From Apostichopus japonicus (taxonomy: Eukaryota; Echinodermata; Holothuroidea; Aspidochirotida; Stichopodidae), in contig NC_092563.1 in assembly GCF_037975245.1 (NCBI RefSeq), positions 6,141,501 through 6,205,500 of the forward strand: DNA of 64,000 bases, given 5' to 3'. Shown piece by piece: positions 1 to 11,114 of the stretch (the first letter of the stretch is position 1; every line of letters begins with the position of its first letter). Position numbers and translations under genes: made by a program. A model generated the notes under the pieces. It did no database searches. It was not told the origin of the DNA and saw only the letters and a list, made by a program, of their open reading frames with translations.

Positions 1-1184
1 GCGCAACAGGTACACGTGGTCTAAGTATATGTTAATATATATGTAGATTTCATTCTCATAGCGAAGTTGAACGTTCAATTTGAATACATATCAGTGTATT
101 TATTCAGTGTTAGATCCAGGACTTTCGGAAGAGGGGCCAGTATCGGTAGATTTCGAAACGACTACCGAGATAATAGTGGTGCATAAGAAGTGTATGCAAA
201 GGAAGAAATGCACGCGCTTAAAGCGTGCTGAATCTTTTCGTTATTAGGGCCTACATTGTATTGAACTTATGTAATTATATTTGTTTCTTTGTAGCTAAAT
301 TTTAGTGCTACGAATTTCAGAAGAACCCACCCCCCCCCCCGGGTGGGCGAGACGCCTCCATTATTATCTACGGTACCAAACTGTTGAGAGAGCTCCTTTT
401 CGAGCCTAATTGCGCCACTAATCCAGATTTAATAAGAATGTATGATACAAACCGGTAAGGACCATTTAGTCTCCTCTGCCCTAGCTTTAAGACCTGCTTT
501 AAAGTTAAACGATGCCTCCCATGTGAAATGAGAATGGGGCCTCAAATAGTAATCATTTTACATGGTAGAGCAACAAAGGCATCATATCAGATAATTATAA
601 CCAGAGAGTCATTGCTCTTGAATCACGAGGCAATTACCATCCGGTATACTCCAGAGACCTACTCCTTAGCTTAAGTCGACGACTTATAGTAAGTCTATGA
701 TGACGACATAAAATCGCCAGATGTTTAATTGTTATGTACAGCCACGATATGTTGTAGCTTCAGTATTACTACAGAAACACTTTTGTATGTTGATTGCGAT
801 AAAATATGTTCGATTTCAAATATTTGATATCAACATTCTTCTAATGCATTTCATAGATTGAGGCTAAAATTTTAAAATTTTGAAATTTTACTATTTACTT
901 TGTACATGTCATTAGCAATAAAAAATATTGCCTGAGTATCAAATCGTTGATCTAGTCTGATGTTATTAAATTACGGACGAACCGCAGAAAAAAAAGTTTG
1001 ACGTTAAATAGATATGTATCAACTGTAACTGTAACGAATAGCGGCTATGTAGTATACATTGCACATTCGTGACTCACTCTGGTTCTGTATCACACACAAG
1101 AAGCCATTTCATGTTTCAAACTGGGCATGCGCAAAGTGAAACCGTAGGTGAAAGTTACGGTTCGCCTGTCCTGCAGTACTAAAA
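1..1184. other. Intergenic, no gene recognised
   Basis: No reading frame here has the length, codon pattern or splice signals of a gene. A C-run followed by GGGTGGGC lies near 329-347, and the remainder is AT-rich unique-looking sequence. I see nothing else to name. Confidence 0.5.
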
Positions 1185-1312
1185 ATAGGTACTTTTAAGA
1201 AAAGTCAACCAAGATGGAGCCTCTACAGGTGAGACCGAACAGCTTGATCCACTCTCTGCCCCAGTCGATCAACTACTTACCGAGTATCTGATACAGAACA
1301 GATACTACACGT
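1185..1312 (-). repeat. U2 snRNA-headed SINE-like element, copy 1
   Basis: On the minus strand the sequence at 1295-1310 reads GTGTAGTATCTGTTCT, identical to a stretch of the 5' part of U2 snRNA, and is followed by GTATCAG then ATAC, which resembles the next U2 segment with a deletion. After that, sequence unrelated to U2 follows (CTGGGG, GAGAGTGGATCA, then GACTTTTCTTAAAAGTA). The same non-U2 body follows the U2-like head of the copy at 10,140-10,341. A shared body shows that these are members of one repeat family and not independent U2 pseudogenes. This copy is the more diverged and lacks the first ~28 nt of the U2 head. The end toward 1185 is approximate. Confidence 0.6.
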
Positions 1313-4300
1313 GGTCGACGAAACCTCTCCCAATTCCATGAAACATGCGAGAAAATATTTGAAAATTATTTGATAATATATATAAGTCGACAGTGACGCG
1401 AAACTAAACCACCCAATCGCCGCTCCCCCCCCCCCACACCTCTAAAAAAAAGGTGGGGGAATCCCTCCATGTAATTGCAGGTATACCTTACACAATGTAT
1501 AGACGGATATGGCATACGGTATATGTAGCTATATGTTCCTATATCTTGATCTGACCCGAACTACGACGTGCGCATGCGTATTTGGAAACAGAACCTGGTA
1601 TAAATACACTTCACTTTCGTTAACAATACATTCGTCTAAAAGTGTAACGTTATACGATATAACCCTGTTCTTCGTTTCGCTGTCTATTTTTGGTTTTTTA
1701 GTATGCAAGAAAATATCTTCCGGCAAAAAATGTTTTGACCTATCGCAGTTAGGGATGTTCAAATATCAAAGCTTGCATGTTCAGGATATCAAAATAATAA
1801 TAATAATAATAGCATAATCCTCCATAACCCCCTCCTGGTCCTCTCACTAAAGTCTGCTACTGGTATAATTCTCGATTGCAGGGATCAAAATTGTAAACAA
1901 AAACATACAAATATAGCATAATCTTCGAAGATATACTGAAAATGTAATCCTGCTTTATATGAAAATAATTGAAAGTTTAAAATACTTAATGAAAATAATG
2001 ACTGATTGTTTTAATTCCTCAAGTGAAACCGACTGCATGGTAAATGACGCCTCTGTTCTGTCAACAATTCAATTTCATATTATTGAGATTATTAAGTTAT
2101 TAATATGTTGCCATGATTGCTTGTACAGTGAGTGAAGCTACAACATACAGCTGCGGGATTTTATTACCCGGATGACGTCATTTTTAGTCAACTTCTGTCG
2201 TCACGAAAACTAACGATGATTTCATTTCCAACGTTTAATCAGAACAAAGGCTAAGAAGCGGGCGGTTATTTTGAAGATATTCCATCCACCTCGGTCAGAG
2301 AATACACAACGGTTTAAGTCATTAACAGAACAAAAGGCATGAGTTAGCGGTTACTACTTCCAAATAGATGGACCCATCCTGCCTGGTAAGTTTGGTCTAT
2401 AATACCGAAATCGGCCTTTCTTAATTTTGATACTAAAGCGTCACGTGCGCAGTGTGGATAGCAGGACCGCGTTGTGTATATTGAAAAGCTGCATGTTGGT
2501 CTATATACCAGTGGCCTAGTGGTTTTTTAGTTTGTTAATTTTCAAACTTACCGTATTCCAATCTAAAACAACAGTTTTACACAACCTTTGTTCGATGATA
2601 ACAACATTATTGATTTTTGGTGGTTATTCGCTCAAGTTCTTTGTTTCATATGCATCCATGTAAACTTGACTAAAACAATAGAATTATTGGCTTGACTGCC
2701 TTTTGTATTTTAGAAAAATGAGAAGATAATGTTTCGATGCACTGTTTGAATATAGTGTGATTAGGTTTTATGTGTAGTAATATTACATACTTAATATTTG
2801 CAAAAGTGTTTTAATACTTTCCTTTTGATTTCTTGGTCTGATCCTTATTAATATGTTCGTGTCCTTTTGTGTTTGTGTTGACCTCAAATTAATATTTTCT
2901 AGACCTTTATGACAGCATGGTTAAAGAACTGGAGCTATCATGAAATGCGGTCATAAAGCTATCCAAATAGATCGTACGCGTGTGTTTCATACATATATTT
3001 ACTTGTTAACTCTTTTGATAACAAAATATTAATCATATTAAAATATTAATTCGATGCGAAACCAGTTTTGTGGTGTTATAACTTTAAAGAATATTGAAAA
3101 GTCACGGTAAGTTTAGTAAGCATGAAAAATAGGCGCGAAAATGAATGTGATTGTATATAGACGGATGGGATCCGTGATTTATGCCTGTAACCAAAACTCA
3201 AAGAAAGATATCATGCTGCACGCATAATATTTTAATATCTCTGTTGTGTTCTGGCAATGTGTTGTTTGCTTATATTAAAAATATCAAGTAATTTTATCAT
3301 TTGTAAGTATGGAATCTGTAAAGCATGTATCTCTAAAGATAATGACCTAATACAAATAACAATCATAATTATAACAATAATAATAATAATAATAAATTAA
3401 TAATAAATTAATAATAATAATAATAATATCCTCTTGTTGTGGGGGACTTTCATCAAATCCATCTCGTCTGAGAAATATAAAAAATAAGGTTTTAAAACGA
3501 GAGGGCCGAGGGTGGGGGGGGGGGGGAGGAAAGTTATGTTTAAAGTCATAGCTATACTATGTGTAACATTACGTATGCAACGAGCAACGATAATATTAAT
3601 GTTGATATTTTGATAACCCTTCAGACATTAAAATTTCATCAGTCTACTTAGTCAAGCAGACAAACCATGTACCTCAGCTAATTCCACAGAATCGACACAA
3701 AACATAAAAGAGCAAAACAATTTGTTTGTTTTAATACCCGGCTAAACTTGTTTGCGAAACATTACCAGTTTTTGTCAATAACAAACAGTGTCTCCATATG
3801 TGGTTGCTCTATTTCCGTTTGATGTTAACATGACATTATTTGGTCGGTTTATTAGAAATTTAATAAAACTACCAAAGAAATACCGACGTCATCATTAATT
3901 CAGATAACTCTAAAAATAGAATATTGAAACGTTCATTACTAACCCCCCTCCCTCCCTTTTTGTTTTGCATTGTGACTTATCAACATTAAGACAAAACCCG
4001 TTCTCTATAATTAATCCCGTAGTTACTTACAAACGTTTATCGTGCTGTGTAGAAAAAAAATCCCTATCAATTACATATTGCCAGGAAACAAAAACACATG
4101 GCGGGGTGTATACTACTTCTATTCTCACATAAAAAGACAACGGAAATACCCTTTTACCGACAAACAATCGACGTTTACAGATTAAGTTTTCCAATCTCTA
4201 TCGCTATAGATAAATATTCATCGATGGTTTGAAAGGAAGGAGGCACCTGTTACTCTCCAGTCTTTTAGAGAAAGTTGGACGGAATGAATCTCTCCCCATC

Positions 4301-5199
4301 CCCCCTCTCTCCCCTCAACATCACTTAATGTGCCCTGCTGGCCTACTACGTTTTTATATCGATGGTTCATCTCAACAGTTCTGAGGCACATGGATTTGTA
4401 GCACTACGGTACCATCATAGTTACGTCATGCACAGAGACACTCGTGCTTAAAAGTATTATTTTTGGAGAATTCTGCACCCCGTTTGATCCTGAATTACCA
4501 TATCAGGGATAATCTCTCTCCGATCCTCAAAAAGTTGTCACTTATGAGTTGTGACCCTATATGTACAAAGTGACGGGATATATATATTTTAAGTCAAGTT
4601 TACCACCGATGTTGGTCATGTAACTATACCTTTTTGCTACTTTTGTAAATATATAAATTTGTATAACTTATATTTGTTTTCTCTTATTTCTGTAAAAAAT
4701 GATTAAAATAGTGTGTGTACGCGCGCTGTCTGTTTAGGCAAACCTGAGATGTAAAAACAACAATAATTCGAAATAGTGTGCAATTTTATGCTAAACCATG
4801 TTTCCAGCATGTTTCAAAATGCTGGGATATTTACAACACACACATACAAAAATTGTGTTTTTTGTGGATTTATATATAACTGGTAATAATCTATACCAAC
4901 CATTTATGGTGTTGCTGTATTTAATTAGCAACGTATTATAGCCTATGACTATACTATAGCCTATTTGAAAACAACAAATTACGTCACACTTCCCGTTCTG
5001 TTTATTGACATGGCGTGTTCGAATACAAAATGATAACAATATAAACAAATCAATATTTCCTTTGTGTCCCTTTCTATATCTGATCCACTGCGGGGCCTAT
5101 ACATGTGAAAACAAGCCAACAACTGACAATTGAATAAATAGTTAGAATTGTGCGTTATTACGACACTTGGTGATATGGAGAACGTACAACAGCAAGTAC
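1313..5199. other. Intergenic, simple repeats and one exon-like site
   Basis: Holds a C-run near 1425, an AT-rich stretch, a (TAA)n microsatellite at about 3365-3429 and a G-run near 3514-3527. A full CRE palindrome TGACGTCA lies at 2173-2180. About 190 bp after it, ATG GAC CCA TCC TGC CTG runs straight into GTAAGT at 2386, which looks like a very short first coding exon, but no continuation could be found. Reading frames at 1509-1817 and 1529-1762 overlap on opposite strands and look like chance. Confidence 0.4.
3365..3429. repeat. (TAA)n microsatellite
   Basis: Runs of ATA/TAA triplets interrupted by two TTAATAA variants, directly readable. Confidence 0.9.
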
Positions 5200-5203
5200 A
5201 CAC

Positions 5204-5455
5204 ACATATATATATATATGTGTGTGTGTGCGTGTGTGTGTGGGTGTGTGCGTTTGTTTTGCTATCTGACCGAGGACTTGAACAAAAGAATTTCAGGTCC
5301 TCGGTTGTGATTTCTAAAGAATCACCACGTCCTCGGAAGAATTCTATTGTATGGGGTATTGTTAAAGTTAGGGTACGTGGATTTGAACAATGGAAAATAC
5401 AATGGGGTCCTCGGTCTGAATGAAACACAATCATGTGTGTGTGTGTGTCTATCCT
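5204..5455. repeat. GTCCTCGG-box foldback repeat flanked by (TG)n, copy 1
   Basis: A roughly 150-bp core (about 5264-5421) begins GACCGAGGAC and ends GTCCTCGGTC, forming a 10-bp terminal inverted repeat. Inside, ACCGAGGAC(T)TGAA is answered by TTCAGGTCCTCGGT, a strong hairpin, and another GTCCTCGG box lies near 5328. The core is flanked by (TA)n(TG)n on the left (5206-5250) and (GT)n on the right (5431-5449). A second copy lies inverted at 10,985-11,114, so this is a dispersed family. The size and TIRs suggest a MITE; no transposase or clear target duplication is visible. Overlapping reading frames here (for example 5148-5423 plus) are repeat-driven and not genes. Confidence 0.6.
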
Positions 5456-8400
5456 TAATGTTATACCGACATATCTTATTGACACATGTATAGTAACAAC
5501 TAACAAACAGGAAGAAAACAAAAACAAAGCGAAAAAACAATAAGAAACAAACAAACAAATCAGCAAAAGAAGACAGGAAAAGAAACAGAAACAACCCAAA
5601 CAAACACAGGTATACAAACACAAACATCAACAACAACAACAAATGGAAAGTAATATCAACAAACCGAAAGTAACAGGCAAGAAAGTGAAAATGAAAAAAA
5701 AAACGAAATCATTCAAAAGAAGACTTAAACGACAACAAGAATTACAAAAACATAAAAAACGATATTTTTCTACTTTTCGTCCTTGAGTTTTTTTTTTGTA
5801 ACTTAAATTGTTTGCAATTGTTTAAATAAATAATAAGCAAATAAACCCCATGCATGGGATGTCGCCCTGGTGTTGATCCTGTGTGGGTGTGTTTTTGTTT
5901 TTGGAATTTTTTATTTTGTTTTTTATAATCATACCGTCTATTAGACACCGGTCACGTTTGAAGTTTGATCCTTTCCATTACCGTAACGTTTTCGTTTAAA
6001 TCCGGCTTAATTTGCTCTCCGTCTTTAAGACTATAAAAACAACGCAGAGAGTCAGTAAGTTTAGCTCAAGCAAACAAGCATCTTTTGGGAAGAATCCAAA
6101 CTTTATCCAATCAAAACAAAACTTGACTTCGACTATTACAAAATTATCTAAGATGCAGTCACCGTCGAGAGAGCTTTCAGACGGCTTTATTTTATTCTAG
6201 ATATGTTCCTTATCCTGACAGTTTCTGATAAAAAAACATGCTTTGAAACTTATGAAATGATGTTTACTACATATGTTGCTTAATTTTGATTTTTTGATTT
6301 TTCTGTCAAGAAATTGAAGAGAGACAGACGGCTTGCGAAAATGTTCTTTCTATTTGAAAACGGAAATAAATGTTGTCATAAAACATATAATTCTTTATAT
6401 CCTTAAAGACGTCACGATTAAATTTCCTTTGAAACGATTGGAATCAATTCAAATTAATATTTAAAAAAAATAGAAGTAATTTGCTGTTTGTTTTAACCAT
6501 ATTCTTTCCAAAGATAAAACATGGAATATTTGAAATCATTTAATATCTTATTTTCGGAAAAATGAAACAGATAGGAATGTTCTCTTAAGGTTTATATTTT
6601 AGTATAAACGGTAACAGATGGGTTCTGCAACAATAATGATCCCTTTCCATTGTAGGAATTGCAAACAAGAACTTGTAAAAAAGAATTTAACAGGTTAAGA
6701 GAAAGAAAAAGACCCCCCCTCCCACCCCCTCATCCCCTCCAAACCTTAAGAAAGGCACAAACAAATAAACACTTATATATAACCTGGCTTTTCTTTGGTT
6801 GGTAATTGTTTTAGGCTGCGATCTCAAAGTGTTTGTTCAATATGGTATGGTTGGGTATGGTTGGGAGATGTTATACAAAGGATTAGCTTACCAACAAGAT
6901 CGGGGATTAGTTCTAAAAGTTACAAAGGTAGTGAATGTTGTGTTTATATTTGTCTATGACAAACCGGACATTAATATATTCTGCTAATACTGTCAGTTAT
7001 AAGTATTTAACAACCCCATCCCAATATGACAGTATGAGCAGTATGAACGTCCTGTTTCTATCAGATGAAAGACCTGCTCATACTCTCACTGTAAAGCATT
7101 CTATATGAGCGAACTGCAGTATAGAATGGTACCAGCAATTAGAAACATTCTCTCAGCACGGGCTGGGAGAATGAGACACAGAATTCACCATGTTACTACA
7201 AACAGATCCGTTTTATCGCAGGTTTTGTCTTTTTCAAATTCTAGAGGGTCAAAGGTCAATGAACATACACGTCAAGAAACACTAAAAGGCTGTTCCTCGA
7301 AACTCTCTCCTCTTTTGTTCACAACATGGTGATCTTATTATAGAGTTATGAAATAAGAAGAAAGAAACTACAGGCAAGAAATATCGTAAACTTATAGAAA
7401 GATTTCATTTAAATGTATATATAATCAGACATGTGTAATCAAAAAGATGTAATTAAAATAGTGAAATTTCTTCAATTTATCGACATGGCTTCTTTTTTCC
7501 TTCTTTTTGCATTGGCAACAATCTGTCTCAATATATTATAGTAGCGTCTAGAAAATAAGAGCAGAGTAATATGAACGATTAACCTTAAAGAAAGTGACAT
7601 CTACATACCAAACTGTTTTTCTGGCAACCAAAGGTTTATCCGGGGCACGGAAGATTAGTCATTCCGATCTTACCAGACAAAGCTTTGGCTACAGTTTTCT
7701 TTTCTTTGTAGAAACTTTATCTTCCCGGTGTTATTTTATACATAATGACATTTCATATCGCTTTGTGACCACTCTCGTCAAGATTGTATTGTATGACTCT
7801 CAAACAAAATAATTCTCACAAAACAAAAAAACGGCGGACACACCCTTATGACTGGCGTAACAACAAATGTATATAGCCTATATAGGCTATTTAGCGAAAA
7901 GCGACCTTAATATTAAGCCATGTGTAGTGAGTCACCCATTGCGGTTAGTTCATTGCGGTTAACCTTTCGCTATCAGTCGCTTTCTTTGTATTATCTTGAT
8001 TTGCCTGTTAAGGCAATTCACTCAAGCTTCTTACCTGGAAAATTGGAATGGACAACAAGACTGTTGATATAATGTATTGTATGCCTACTGTAACATATGA
8101 CATGATCGGCTGTATGGTTTCAATTCCATCATTTTATTATTAATTGTTTGGTTGACGTCACAAAGTTTCATATCGTGAATTTGGACATTTTACGAGAATG
8201 GTAAAAATGGTATCAAAAATAATTATTAAGTTTTATGATATCGCAAGAGGGTGAGTTGAAATCAACTATATGAGATACATATTTGTATTTTATGCTATGA
8301 ATGTATTACTGATGCACCCCCCCCCCTTTGTTTCATTTTTTTTTCGCTTTTGTACCTTTCCTTTGTATTTTTGGGGGACGGGGATTTGTGGGGTTGAGGT

Positions 8401-9540
8401 AGGCGGGAGTGTTGCTTTTAATATTCTCTCTCTACCAATCAGACTGTTTCAGAAATTGATGACTGTTCATAATACATTAAAATAGTAGTAGTAGTAGTAA
8501 TAACAGTAATCGTATTAATCAGATTAATTATTTATTTTAGTTTTAGTTTTTAGTATCATTTTTATTATTATTATTGATATTATTATTAAACAAATATCCA
8601 TAAACGGAAATGTTTTACCTTTCAGGTATAAACAAATTCTTTCGCTGGTTGAAAAATTATATATGATAAAATTTAGCCCTTTCACAAAAAAATGTTTAAT
8701 TTATTTATAAACCATCTAGGAGCCACACCTTTCACGTTCAACAGTACAAATATTGTTTTTCTCAAATCGTTACAAATATGCAAACCATGTATTTACGTCA
8801 TCACCTTCCGTGTTTTTTTTTTATAAAGTAGTAACTTACTGGCAAAGGATAAATTTAAATATTAAAAATTAAAAGCTGTTAAGGTTTTATGTTTATGTTT
8901 ACGTCATTTATGGTTTGTGAATTATTACCAAATTTCATAAATGTTCTATTCTATTTTGAGTTATGTTTTTATGTTTTGTTTTTTTGCCTTCTCATGGATA
9001 CATAAATTTGGCGTTAGTATCCTATGAAAGAATGGAAGAATTATATATATTATGACATTTAATGTTATGAGTATAGGGCAGTTTCTATTAATAACATAAA
9101 AAACCAAGGCTGTTTATTTCGGCTACTATTCTTTCTTTTATTGCAATATTTAAGGCGATGCTTAAAATGTCTCTAATTTGAAACTGGTTGCTAACGTAAG
9201 TAGTAACATTTGACAAAGGCTTTCTTGTATAACATGACGCCATACGGTGTATTGTTACGGTAGATACCATTAACGGTAATACAACCCATGAATTATTGAA
9301 GGCAATGTTAAGCCAAGATATGTACAATAATTGTTCGAAAGTATATTTTGAATGGTATATAATGTCAACTTTTCACAAAATGACATTTTGAATTTTTTTT
9401 TCAGTTCGTAATTCTCCCTTGGATAATTTTTTATTTAAACCCTTCCTTCGCAGACTATTCCGAATTTATAGGGCTATCATTTCCAATCAACTGTAATTAC
9501 AGATATATATGCAGGTATTTGAATAGGTAAAAGGTCATGT
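5456..9540. other. Intergenic, no gene recognised
   Basis: AT-rich, with A-rich stretches near 5510-5760, a C-run at about 6714-6735 and a (TAG)n run near 8486-8500. TGACGTCA is present at 8153-8160. A hairpin (AGTATGAGCAG / CTGCTCATACT) spans 7031-7084. Short frames in the 60-80 codon range show no family resemblance. Confidence 0.5.
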
Positions 9541-9544
9541 TAAA

Positions 9545-9800
9545 GGCATTCACACACGACTTTACAACATTAACATTAACATGTGGTGACGCCCTCACAG
9601 GGGAAGCCTTCACAATACAAACGGTCGCTCCAGGGGGGGGGGGGGTGGGGATCTGGAGGACACCCTAGCTAATCCTCCTTAAGGATCCATATTTATACCC
9701 CTGAGAGGAGGAAGGCAAGTGTCTTGTCGAAGGTCACAGGCGTCGTTGATCAGGACAGGGCTCGAACCTGCGATCATTCGGGTTGCTTTAACTAGATGAT
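9545..9800 (-). repeat. tRNA-derived SINE
   Basis: Read on the minus strand, the element begins with a tRNA-like head. A degenerate A-box region (GTAGATCATCTAGTTAAAGC) is followed about 30 nt later by a perfect polymerase III B box, GGTTCGAGCCC, near 9752-9762. A body follows (GACCTTCGACAAGACACTTG, then CAGGGGTATAAATATGGATCC), of the kind common in tRNA-SINEs of marine animals. The 3' end toward 9560 is a short ATGTTA repeat tail. A 13-bp G-run at 9633-9645 sits inside the body. Exact ends are uncertain. Confidence 0.7.
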
Positions 9801-9989
9801 CTACTTATAAAAAAAATATACTGAAAAAAAATACTGAAAAGTTTTGTGATCGGAAGTTCCCATAAGGTTTATTTAGGTTTTTAATTTAAAATTTAAATTT
9901 CACTAACGTAAAAGAATACACTCTCGTTTATTTAATTCAATTAACTAGTTTAATTTAATTAAAACATGAACAACGAAAATATTATACCA

Positions 9990-10034
9990 AATATTATAAT
10001 AACCCCCCCCCCCCCACCCCCCACCCCCAAATTG
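9990..10034. repeat. C-rich homopolymer tract
   Basis: A run of about 13 C followed by two shorter C runs split by single A. The complement is a potential G-quadruplex. Confidence 0.8.
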
Positions 10035-10054
10035 AATAGAGGAAAGAACTGTTT

Positions 10055-10135
10055 GGTTAGAACGGGATTCGAGCCAGTGACAGAGGGTACAAACTGAATT
10101 TAGTTTATCAAAGTTCGGCATTGTCAGTTTGACTA
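10055..10135 (-). repeat. tRNA-like fragment (possible SINE head)
   Basis: On the minus strand ACTGG-CTCGAAT-CCCGT makes a T-arm-like stem-loop with a B-box-like core. Upstream AAACT/AGTTT could form an anticodon-like stem. No matching 5' acceptor strand is visible, so this is not a functional tRNA gene. It abuts the U2-like element at 10,140 and may be part of it. Confidence 0.35.
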
Positions 10136-10139
10136 TACT

Positions 10140-10341
10140 TTGAACAGGTATACTTTTTAAGAAAAAGTCGCCCAAGAAAGAACCTGGGCACGAAAACCAA
10201 ACTACCGAATGACTGATCCGCTCTCAACCCCAGTCCCAATGCATCTGGACTGTGACTGTGTGATCATCGTCAGGTGTGCATCACCATTCCCCTCGAAATG
10301 GAACAGATACTACACATGATCTTAGCCAAAAGGCCGAGAAG
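10140..10341 (-). repeat. U2 snRNA-headed SINE-like element, copy 2
   Basis: On the minus strand, 10,341 down to 10,301 reads CTTCTCGGCCTTTTGGC, TAAGATCATG, then TGTAGTATCTGTTC. This matches nucleotides ~5-44 of U2 snRNA with a single mismatch that I can see (ATCATG for ATCAAG). The match stops abruptly. The rest of the element (CTGGGG, GAGAGCGGATCA, a CTTGGGCGACTTTTTCTTAAAAAGTA-like block) has no relation to U2 but is shared with copy 1 at 1,185-1,312. A complete U2 gene is about 190 nt and would keep the Sm site and 3' hairpins, which are absent here. The call is therefore a U2-derived retroposon, not a splicing RNA gene. Confidence 0.65.
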
Positions 10342-10984
10342 AAACAGGTATAAGTGACGATGTTACCATTCCTATATGACGCAGAGATATTGCAGTTGGT
10401 TTAACCTTATTGGTCATTATGAAAGTCTACATGTGCATAGTAGGCCTACATAGTGAACGAGTCAATCGGATTTTCAGATAGACTCAATGTCAGTTTTACC
10501 AAACTACTATTCATGGTAAGAGATGCCAGCAATATTTGAGCCAAAATAAACACACTTACATATATACACACAGACGTACACAAACAAGTATGTTGTTTGT
10601 TTTGAAAGAAATATGCAAACGTTAATATGCTGTATATTTATATAACGTACATAACAGATATTGTATTTGTGATAATTAATTTAGTCTGTAAATTACAAAT
10701 GAAAAGGGAAATCTCCCTTCATTATACCTTTTTTGGAAAGTCGGGCTCCGACCAAACAGTTTATCTTGCCATGCAAAGTAATGTAATAACTTCCCCCATC
10801 CCACGTTCTTTGATGATAGACAAAATTAAGATTATAATATGAAACGGTTAAAGGAGTTAACGTGGCATGTATTAGCGAAATGGCAACATAAAAATAATAA
10901 TAACAAGGAACAAGATTCTGGTGAGCATATTGTTTGGAGTGTTTACTTGGCTGTTAATCCTCTCTGTATTTCAAACCTTAACAA
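10342..10984. other. Intergenic, no gene recognised
   Basis: AT-rich sequence with a short dinucleotide-like ACACAC stretch. No supported gene. Confidence 0.5.
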
Positions 10985-11114
10985 TACCCCTGAACAATAG
11001 AATTCTTTTGAGGACGAGTCGATTCTTTTGAAATGACGGTCGGAGGACTCGGAATTCCTTTGTTCAAGTCCTCAGTCAGAATACAGAACAAATGCACACA
11101 CACACACACACACA
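10985..11114 (-). repeat. GTCCTCGG-box foldback repeat, copy 2
   Basis: The reverse complement reads CTGACTGAGGACTTGAACAA, then GAGTCCTCCGACC, CGACTCGTCCTC, then AAGAATTCTATTGTTCAGGG, block for block the same as the copy at 5264-5370. It also abuts a (CA)n microsatellite (11,095-11,114), as copy 1 abuts (TG)n. It appears truncated at the far TIR. Confidence 0.55.

Noticed and set aside
4979-5642. Minus-strand frames up to 214 codons
   Set aside because: They translate A-rich, (TG)n and foldback repeat sequence into Phe/Leu/Cys-rich and His-Thr repeats, and overlap frames on the other strand.
10301-10341. Functional U2 snRNA gene
   Set aside because: Only ~40 nt match U2. The Sm site, 3' stem-loops and any snRNA promoter are missing.
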